Shown here: piece by piece, positions 56,598 to 64,000 of the stretch
Layout: each line of letters begins with the position of its first letter
How positions within the stretch are numbered: position 1 is the first letter of the stretch
Source of the DNA: Thinopyrum elongatum
Taxonomy: Eukaryota; Streptophyta; Magnoliopsida; Poales; Poaceae
Length of the DNA: 64,000 nucleotides
Reading direction: 5' to 3'
Assembly (NCBI GenBank): GCA_011799875.1
Contig: CM022302.1
Span: 200,366,086 to 200,430,085 of the forward strand
Program-made: the position numbers and the translations under genes
The notes under the pieces: model-generated
The model's input: only the letters and a program-made list of their open reading frames with translations
Database searches by the model: none
What the model was told of the DNA's origin: nothing

Positions 56598-57486
56598 TGT
56601 CGGGGCATGACACCTATGGGTTCCCGAGAGACCCCTTTATGATTCGGCGGGGGGAGAGGTACACGCAAAGAGCAGAACTGGTGATCGACGCGTGAGGCTT
56701 TTACCCAGGTTCGGGCCGCTGATCAGCGTAAAACCCTACTCCTGCTTTGTGTTCTTATTGATGTTCTTGAGCCCAGCCTTCAGGAGCGCTCGCAATGAAC
56801 AGTACGTTCAAAGAGCAGCTACGCATGCAGAATTGGCCAGAAGTTCTCCTCCCCTGTAGCAGTTGCCTTGGGCCTCCTTTTATATGCTCAAAGGGGTCTC
56901 CACAGTGGCAAAATGTACATACATTGAGGTGTAAAGTAGCTACAGGGTATCATACCTAACCCCTGACGGATTAGGACAAGCGCATTTAATGCACCGTGAG
57001 GTGTCCGTTTAGGTGTCCTCACTTTCTTGGGGATGGAAAAAGGGGCCATCCCATCAGCACCGCTTAAGCTCTCCTCCACTGGCGCGCCGCCACGCATCCA
57101 TGGAAGGAGCCAGAATGTCAGACTCGTCACTGTGCCAAAGCGGTGGCACAGTGGCGGAATCTCGCCAGGCGCCGATCCTTGCCGGGCACCAAGCCTTGCC
57201 GGGCGCCAGGGCTTGCCGGGCGCCAAGCTTTGCTGGGAACCAAGCCTTGCCGGGCGCCGAGGCTTGCCGGGCTCCACGGGCCATCCCGGCAAGGATCTTG
57301 CCGGGGAAGCTGGCCTTCGATTTCCAGCTTTGCTTATTTGCTGATTCTCAGATCTCTGACTTGATGATTTCCTTGATGACTTAAATCGACCTCGAGCTGA
57401 TCCCGGCAAGCCTTGCCGCGAGGACGGCTAAAACTGCCCGTGCACAAGTAAGGGGTACTAGTGGCCCAATAATTGGTACACCGACA
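56598..57486 (-). repeat. 5' LTR of H
   Basis: 889 bp, the same length as the left LTR, with about 12 substitutions and no indel by eye. It ends at the TGCGT duplication (57487-57491). Confidence 0.92.
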
Positions 57487-58746
57487 TGCGTTCCTAGTAC
57501 CGGCAAGAAGGCCAAGACCGAAGCTCTTGTCAAGGAAGTTGCCGCGTGCAATGACTGCCGGGAAGCTGCGACGGCTGAGAAGGCTGGGAAGGCTGACGGG
57601 CCGTACTGCAAGATCCATCGGACCAAGGGCCATGATCTCCAAGAGTGTCATCAAGTTGAGCAACTCGTCAAGAAGCAGAAGGCTGAGTACAAGAAGCGTG
57701 ACAAAGAGAGAGACCAAGATGGCATTGGTGGGAAGGGCCAAGGTGGCAGAGGAAGTCGACCTAGCAAGGTCCCTCAGCATCAAGGGAAGCCTGCCAGAGG
57801 CCATGGGAAGAAGGAATGCGATGACGAGAGCAATGAAGGGGATGAAGAGGAAACCAGCGAGCAGGAGTTCCAGAAGGCCACTGACGCCCTGTGCATTGAT
57901 GGAGGTGCATCCTTGCACTCCTCTCAACGCTAGCTTAAACAGTGGGCGCGTGAGGTCAATGCTGTGGAGCCAGCGGCAGATTCTCGGAAACCACTCAAAT
58001 GGTCCCGCACGCCCATCATCTTTGATGAAGAGGATCACCCTGACCGCAGCACCGTGGTAGGGTGCTTGCCGTTGTTGGTTTCACCAACGATCCGCAAACT
58101 CAAGGTCACAAATATGTTGGTTGATGGTGGGGCCGGGTTGAATCTGATTTCTCCCAAGGTCATCAGCAAGCTGCAGATAACGTAAGAAGAGCTCAAGGTT
58201 ACTGGCACCTTTCAAGGGATCAACCCCGGCAGGAGTCTTCCGAAGGGGAAGATCACGCTCCCAGTGACGTTTGGAGGTGAATTGAACTACCGGACTGAGA
58301 AGATTGTGTTCGATGTGGTTGGGCTTCCGTTCCCGTACAATGGGATACTTGGACGACCTACTCTGGCAAAGTTCATGGCGGCGTCCCACTATGCCTACAA
58401 CACCCTGAAGATGCCAGGACCAATGGGCGTTATTTCTATCCCATCAGACAAGAAGGATGCCATTATATGCGTGGAAAATATGTACCGGGACGCGGTCATT
58501 GCTGAGGCTACAGAAGCCGCAGTCCTCGCCAAGGAAAACAAGCAAGGGAGAAAAGCTGGCAAGGATACTGGCATGGAATCTGGGAAGTGCGCCTCTCCGG
58601 AGTGTGCTGCACCTGTCGATGACTTGCCGAAAAGTTCCACTAGCAAGAGATCAAAGGTTGCTACGCCTACTATGAAGAAGGTCCCGGCAGGGCTGGGTGG
58701 CGCTGATGGTACATTTACGATCAGCTCCACCCTGGGCGACAAATAG
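57487..58746 (+). pseudogene. gag (end) and protease of element G
   Basis: Resumes the gag cut at 47006: TGKKAKTEALVKEVAACNDC, then the zinc-knuckle-like CKIHRTKGHDLQEC (about 57608-57649), the acidic linker, and LCIDGGASLHSSQR with a TAG near 57931. Protease follows with MLVDGGAGLNLIS (about 58114-58152), then FGGELNYRTEKIVFDVV and YNGILGRPTLAKF. A TAA near 58183 breaks it. The frame ends at TAG 58744-58746, the same stop as in B and H. Confidence 0.87.
58744..58746 (+). other. Conserved in-frame TAG between protease and RT (G)
   Basis: Context GDK-TAG-ESTL, with the RT Met 39 bp downstream, exactly as in B and H. Confidence 0.8.
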
Positions 58747-59051
58747 GAAAGCACGCTCGTTGCCTTCCTGCGGGCGAATGTTGATGTGATTGCTTGGCAA
58801 CCATCTGACATCCTCGGTGTTCCCAGGGAGGTAATCGAGCACCACCTTGCTATATGCCCTCATGCCTGGCCCGTCAAGCAGAAGGTCCGAAAGCAAGCCT
58901 TGGAGCAGCAGCAATTCGTTGCCGACGAGATCAAGAAACTTGAAGCTACTGGTTTGGTCAGAGGAGTATTACATCCAACATGGTTGGCAAATCTAGTGGT
59001 GGTGTGCAAGGCGAATGGGAAGTGGAGGCTTTGCATAGATTTCACAGATCT
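58747..59051 (+). pseudogene. RT N-terminus of G, cut by element I
   Basis: In frame after the TAG: LVAFLRANVDV, IEHHLAICPHA, LHPTWLANLVVVCKANGKWRLCIDFTDL. It stops at 59051, where the LTR of I begins. The rest of pol lies beyond the right edge of the window. Confidence 0.85.
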
Positions 59052-59972
59052 TGTCGCGGGAAACCACGGCCACCTATGGGACTAGGAGGCCCCTTTGCTG
59101 GTTCAGCAGGGGGGCGTCGCGTTGCACAAAGAGCAGACGAGCGTGTGGCAGCACGAGAGAGATCACACAGGCATTTTTACATAGGTTCGGGCCACCGTGA
59201 GGCATAAAACCCTACTCCTGCTTTGGTGGATTGATGGTGGAAAGGTGGTGGTGGAGCGTAGTACACTTGCCCGGCAAGGGTTGCCTCAGGGCGGCAGTGG
59301 CTACGTGCGTATGGGGGTCTGAGTTATCCAACCTTCTAACCCTCTCTATGGTCGCCATGGGCCTCCTTTTATAGATTAAGGGGTCACCACAATGGCAAAA
59401 CAATCATTATGCACTGATAAGATAGCAAACAGCGCTATCATACCTAACTCTACGGGCTGACAGGGCACATTAAATGCACCACTCAACGTCACATCGTTGG
59501 TTGCCCGGCAAGGCTTGCCGGGCTATCTCGCCAGCTCCATGCCTGCTCGCTTGACACGTTGCAGGATGGGTGTCATCTGCAGGTGTTTCCTGTAGGGAGA
59601 GGCCGACATGTGGTGAATGGCTGCCACTTAGTCACTCCGTGGTTTGACACCGCACTGATTAACGACGTGGGTCGTGGTGGAGTAGTTGGTGAGATGGCTT
59701 TGCCTCCGTGTGCCCCGTTAGGCCCTGCCGGGATGTCTTGGACGTCGTCTTCCGGGGGTGGCCTTGCCCCTTGCCGAGATCGCCTGCCCGGCAAAGGAGG
59801 CCCTTCTCCTGATGGTGCCTTGCTTCTTTGGCTTGATCTTGGTCCCTCTGATCTGCATGTTAGTCCTTTGAACCTCTTAGTCCCCTGTATTCTGACTTGG
59901 GTTGGTGCTTCAATCTTGTCCCCGTGCCTATGCACAGTCTGGGCAACAGACCCAGGGTTTGTTGCACTGACA
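59052..59972 (-). repeat. 3' LTR of I
   Basis: 921 bp. The minus strand starts TGTCAGTGCAACAAACCC at 59972 and ends CGCGACA at 59052. TATA box on the minus strand near 59368-59375 (CTATAAAAGG). Confidence 0.87.
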
Positions 59973-61940
59973 GAAGCCCCCGGGCCTGCCCCGAACGCGC
60001 TGCCAAGTGTCGTCGGGGTAGGGCCTAATAAGTGCACAGGCGGGGTCGCTGAAGAGGCTGGTCTCTTGAGGTCTTCTTTGCTTCTTCATTAACCTTGATT
60101 CCGGGCCAGTTTCCAGTTTCTCCGCGCGTTGTGTAAGGCCAATGGTGGTGGGGCCGGTCCAGTGATGGCCCATGAATGACTTTAACGCACGGGGGAGAAA
60201 CCGCCAATTCACTCTTCCCACCACGCCCTTATCCTTAGCCACATATGATGCATGCATCACGCGGGGTAGGTAACAGAGGCGCGTGGCGTGGGAGAGCGTC
60301 AAGGCGAGGGCCCGGTCGTCCTGAGTTGGTGGAGGAGGGTGGTGGCCGCCCGTTGAGGGAGCGGCTCCCTTCTCTGATCTGCCTATAAAAGGAGGGGTGG
60401 AGGAGGGTGGATCATCCACCCTCGCATTCTTCTTCCCCTCCGCTGTCTGCCTCTGCTGGTTATGCTGAAGAGGAGAGCCTGGGGCCAGCCCCTGGGCTCT
60501 TGGTTGGGGCTAGTGTTGCCAAATGCCGGTGCTGGCGCTCGGGGAGTGAGCCTAGTCCTTGCTGTGGCGAACCTCTTGGTTCCTTCGAGGCTCGGCCGGG
60601 AGGCGGGGCTGGAGATTATTGGTAATCCCAGCACCGCCCCTCCCGGAGGTCTTGGGGCTGATGTTGATGAGAGGCGCGCCTTCCTACCCGCCAAGGCGGG
60701 GAGCGGTGCGCCTCAAGCCCCCTGGCCGTTCTGGCCGCTCGCCATCTCCCCGGGGAAGGCACCGGGCTGGAGTCCCGGCCTTCCCCCGGAACGGTGTTGA
60801 TGAAGACGAAGCCAGGGGAGAAGGAGAAGACGGGAGGCAGGCCGTCCAGTAGGAGCACGATTGCATCAACGCATTCGTCTCGTACTGGCGACCCGCTGCC
60901 CGTCTGTCTGGCTCTCCCCCCTTTCCCCGACGCCGTCATCACCGTTTTCCCGGGCCGCCGGGGAAAGGCTTGCCCCTCTGGCGCTTCTGCTTCCCCTGGG
61001 GGTCTTCTGGCTGGGCCCCGGTGTCCTCCCCTGTCGGTGCCTATGCTGGAGCCCCCCGCTCGGTCCTGGAAGCGGTGATCCTAGGGCCGCCAGGGCGCTC
61101 CGCACGTCTTCCTCCTTCGCAGCCTCGCCACCCCCGATCTTGTTAGGCTGTGTCCGACAGCTCCTGACGGGGATCGGGGTGGCGTTGTGCCGGCGCGTCG
61201 CCCACCCTCTTCTCTTCCCACCGCACGACCTGGGATAAGAGGGACAGGGAGAGGAGTTTACGGAGCACCTATCTTTTTTCAATCTTAAACTTGTAGGCAA
61301 TTGCCAAATTTTAATTCAAATAATGTAATCTCTCGAGTCCATGTTTGTGTTCTGTAATGCTTGCACTTGTATCAGCATATTAATGAAAAAGATGAACCTT
61401 GCCGGGAACCCGTGCATGTGTATGTCCATGTAGAGGTGAGATGCCTCTTTAGTGTAAATAAACGAGTTTTCCCTGGCAGGCCATCCTGCCGGCACCTTTT
61501 CTGTCTGCCGGAGAGCTGTGTCTACCAGGCAATAGGCAAAGGGGTGAGCCCCCCGTCGACTTCTTTTTACCAAAGGCCACTACGATGATCCTGTCCGAAG
61601 CAACGTTCGAGTCAGGGATGGGAGCACCTAAGTCTCAAAAGAGTGGCAGGGTTTTCTTATGCACAAGTTATAACTTACAGAACACTAATGGGCATGAGGT
61701 AGAACTTATCTGTTTGGCTTACTGGGGATCGCAGTGCCGGGCAATCTTCTCAACTCCTTGTCAAAGCCAAGTTCACGGTAGGAACCTGCAGCTTCATGCG
61801 GATGAGAATGAATGCAGGATGCGATCCAATCTATATGCATATGCAAATGCTCATGAAATGATTATGCAGTGATCTTGGAATGCTCATGCATGCATGCAAT
61901 ATTGGTCGGGGGCCCCCACAGCGCTTCTTTATTTTCTCTT
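59973..61940. other. Region of I between 3' LTR and pol; antisense gene replaced or lost
   Basis: Polypurine tract at 59973-59990 (minus). A plus-strand TATA box (CTATAAAAGG, 60383-60392) sits 411 bp inside the LTR, like the antisense promoter of B and H. The following sequence is GC-rich, with open frames such as 60462-60800 but none with the PF04195-like or coiled-coil sequence. An AT-rich stretch at 61265-61400 could hold polyadenylation signals. No function can be given. Confidence 0.5.
60383..60392 (+). promoter_or_regulatory. TATA box inside I, antisense direction
   Basis: CTATAAAAGGAGG, followed about 70 bp later by an ATG (60462). It sits in the position of the antisense promoters of B and H but somewhat further from the LTR. 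Confidence 0.5.
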
Positions 61941-62040
61941 GCATAGGTTCATCGCCCTGGCTTTGTACAAGGGTTTACATGCAGCTGAGGCAAGGCCTGT
62001 ACAAAAGGGTGGCTGCCGGGCAGGGCCCGACAGCCGCGCC

Positions 62041-64000
62041 TTATGGGTAGAACTTGCGGAGATGCTCAATATTCCATGAGTTTTGCAACTAAATGCCATC
62101 TCCGGTCTCCAGACGGACTGCGCCAGGTCTGGTGACTCGTACTACCCGGTAAGGGCCTTCCCACTTCGGTGACAACTTGTTTGTACCCTTGGCGGACTGA
62201 ACGCGCCTAAGGACAAGGTCACCTTCCTCAAAACACCGGGCGTGAACCCTGCGGCTATGATAGCGACGCAGGGCTTGCTGATAGCGTGCAGCACACGTAG
62301 TAGCCCGGAGACGGTTCTCCTCGAGTAGCACAGCGTCGTCACACCGGTAATGATCTTACGCTACTTCATCATAGGCAAGCACTCGAGGCGACCCGTAAAT
62401 GAGTTCCGTGGGGATAACTGCTTCTGCCCCGTAGACCAGGGAGAAGGGAGTCTACCTGGTAGCTCGGTTTGGTGTCGTTCTGAGGGACCAGAGAACTACC
62501 GGTAGCTCCTCGATCCACCGCCTGCCATGCTTCTGTAGCGTATCAAAGGTTCTCGTCTTGAGTCCATGCAGCACTTCAGCATTCGCCCTCTCAGTTTGCC
62601 CATTGCTCCGGGGGTGTGCCACAGAGGCAAATGAGATTTTGCATCCGAGGGCATGAACATATTGCATGAAGGCGCACCTCGTGAACTGGGTGCCGTTGTC
62701 GGTAATGATCCTTGCCGGAACTCCAAAATGACACACCAATTCTTTCAAGAACTTGATAGCTGACTGAGCAGTCACCTTTCTCACGGCAGTCACTTCCGAC
62801 CACTTTGTAAACTTGTCGATAGCAACGAACAAGAATTCAAAGCCCCCGATTGCTCGGGGGAAGGGGCTGAGGATATCGAGCCCCCAGACCAAAAATGGCC
62901 ATGATAGAGGGATTGTTTGAAGAGCTTGGGCAGGCAGGTGGGTTTTCTTGGAATGGAACTGGCAGGCTTCACATTTGGTGATTAGCTCGACCGCATCTTG
63001 GAGGGTTGTGGGCCAATAGAATCCTTGCCGGAATGCTTTCCCAACTAGTGCCCTTGATCCAATGTGGGAGCCGCACATGCCTTTGTGTATCTCAGCCAGT
63101 AGTTCCTTTCCTTCTTCCCGACAGACACACTTTAATTTCACACCGTTGGGTCTCCTTCTGTACAGAGTGTCATCGACAAACTGATACATACTGGCCCTCC
63201 GGGCTACTTTTTCAGCTTCGTCTTGGTTGCCGGGAAGCTCTCCGGTTTGGAGGAAGTGGGCAATGTGCCTTGCCCAAGTTGGAGCCTGGGCTCGGCAACG
63301 AGGACTAGCGGCACCTCCTCTGCTGCGGGAGCACATGCCTCGTTCACGGGGTCCATGGGCCCGGCTGGAGGGTGTGGTCCGGCAGACTGTGAGGAGTTGT
63401 TTCCGGCAGGGTCTCTGCCAGGAGCGGACGGCTCTACCGGGAGAGGCTTACCGGAGTCCAACTTTCTCCTTTTTCGGGCCATTGTTGCTGGGAATACGGA
63501 GGGCTGAGTGAGATGGAGAACAAAAGTCCCTGGTTCCACAGGGAGCTTCTGCGCAACACACTTTGACAGATGATTAACTATGCTGTTTTCCGCACGGGGT
63601 ACATGCTCTGTTTGCAATCCGTCAAAGTGCTCCTCCAATCTCCTCACTTCCTTGACGTATGCCTCCATCAATGGACTTTGGTAATCCTTGTTAACTTGTC
63701 TCACCACAAGCTGTGAATCTCCTCGAATGATCAGCTTCTTAATTCCCAATTCAGCTGCAATCATGAGCCCGGCAAGGAGCCCTTCTTATTCTGCTGTATT
63801 GTTGGTTGCTTCTTCCTGGGCAAAATGCATTTGGACGACGTACCTCAAGTGCTCCCCAGAGGGGGCAACAAGAAGCACGCTAGCTCCTGCACCTTGTAGG
63901 GAAAAAGCACCATCAAAATACATAATCCATTCTTGGGGCGATTCCTTGCCGTGGATAGCTGTCTTCGTCACTTCCTCATCAGGGGTTGGCATACATTCTG
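62041..64000 (-). pseudogene. RNase H and integrase of element I (broken, cut by window edge)
   Basis: From the right edge leftward: RNase H-like domain (MYFDGAFSLQGAGAS, NNTAE at about 63786-63992; IRGDSQLVVRQVNKDYQSP from 63764), then the linker. Integrase follows at 63336-62452 with the HHCC finger (GSHIG...KCEACQFHSKK), WGLDILSPFP, IITDNGTQF and NGQTERANAEV. Stops include a TAG after NRATR (about 62452) and one after LETGDGI (about 62089). Frame changes occur near 63204-63336, 62340 and 63780. The end NSWNIEHLRKFYP-TAA is at 62041. RT lies beyond the window. Confidence 0.9.

Larger units (their letters stand above)
47007..57486 (-). mobile_element. Element H: Tat-type Ty3/gypsy element lacking gag and protease
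   Basis: A 10.5-kb minus-strand element with two 889-bp LTRs of the B family. From its 5' LTR (57486-56598) it goes directly to the last residues of the protease ORF, then RT-RNase H-integrase (56482-53033), the convergent antisense gene on the plus strand (48302-52229), polypurine tract and 3' LTR (47895-47007). The primer site, gag and most of protease are deleted. The LTRs differ at only about 12 positions by eye, making it the younger of the two elements with paired LTRs that I compared by eye (B and H). Confidence 0.92.
44310..64000 (+). mobile_element. Element G: Tat-type Ty3/gypsy element, split by H and I, runs off the right edge
   Basis: Plus-strand element: LTR 44310-45227, primer site, gag (45328-47006, resuming at 57487), protease and RT N-terminus to 59051. 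H is inserted in its gag and I in its RT. The LTR start TGTCGGTGCAACAAACCC is shared with element I (TGTCAGTGCAACAAACCC), so G and I are one subfamily, distinct from B/H. Confidence 0.88.
59052..64000 (-). mobile_element. Element I: Tat-type Ty3/gypsy element, runs off the right edge
   Basis: Minus-strand element: 3' LTR 59972-59052, polypurine tract, a region where B and H carry the antisense gene but which has different sequence here, 3' UTR, integrase and RNase H to the window edge. The LTR is of the G subfamily. Confidence 0.87.

Noticed and set aside
60462..60800. GC-rich 112-codon ORF in element I as a protein gene
   Set aside because: No homology to the antisense gene of B/H and several competing open frames; base composition alone explains it.

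Overview
The window is a gene-poor, repeat-dense stretch of a large grass nuclear genome. The LTR families and a plant F-box/FBD gene relic point to a Triticeae species (wheat, barley, Aegilops or rye type); this is an inference from sequence style, since no database was searched. Almost everything is nested transposable elements, and I see no clearly intact host gene.

Layout, left to right. (1) 1-772 and 7940-~8500: two halves of a decayed LINE reverse transcriptase. They are split by element A (773-7939), a non-autonomous Athila-like LTR retrotransposon with a tRNA-Asp primer site. (2) ~8500-26513: element C, a minus-strand Tat-type Ty3/gypsy element. It has lost its left LTR and an internal protease-RT-RNase H block, and is split by element B (10634-23961). 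B is a full-length plus-strand Tat-type element with 839-bp LTRs and a perfect TCCCC target duplication. (3) 26514-37384: elements D (minus) and E (plus), two related Athila-like non-autonomous elements fused head to head through truncated 5' LTRs into a large inverted repeat. C lies inside D's 3' LTR. (4) 37385-~39500: a DNA-transposon-like segment F with 84-bp subterminal tandem repeats and a captured 3'-5' exonuclease (Werner/RNase D type) relic. (5) 39786-42196: a four-exon F-box/LRR/FBD pseudogene. (6) ~43200-44309: degenerate ~0.3-0.4-kb tandem repeats. (7) 44310-64000: element G, a plus-strand Tat-type element. Minus-strand element H (47007-57486) is inserted in its gag, and minus-strand element I (59052 to beyond the window) is inserted in its RT.

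The most interesting system is in the Tat-type elements B and H. Between pol and the 3' LTR each carries a convergent antisense gene with its own TATA box. The gene has four exons joined by phase-consistent GT-AG introns. It encodes a plant 'gypsy-type transposon' (PF04195-like) domain followed by a long coiled coil. Both copies have lesions, but the gene model is the same in each. B, G and H also share an in-frame TAG at exactly the same place between protease and RT, which suggests programmed readthrough or a family-fixed stop.

By-eye LTR comparison gives about 26/839 differences for B and about 12/889 for H. At the usual grass rate of 1.3e-8 per site per year these are insertions of roughly 1.2 and 0.5 million years.
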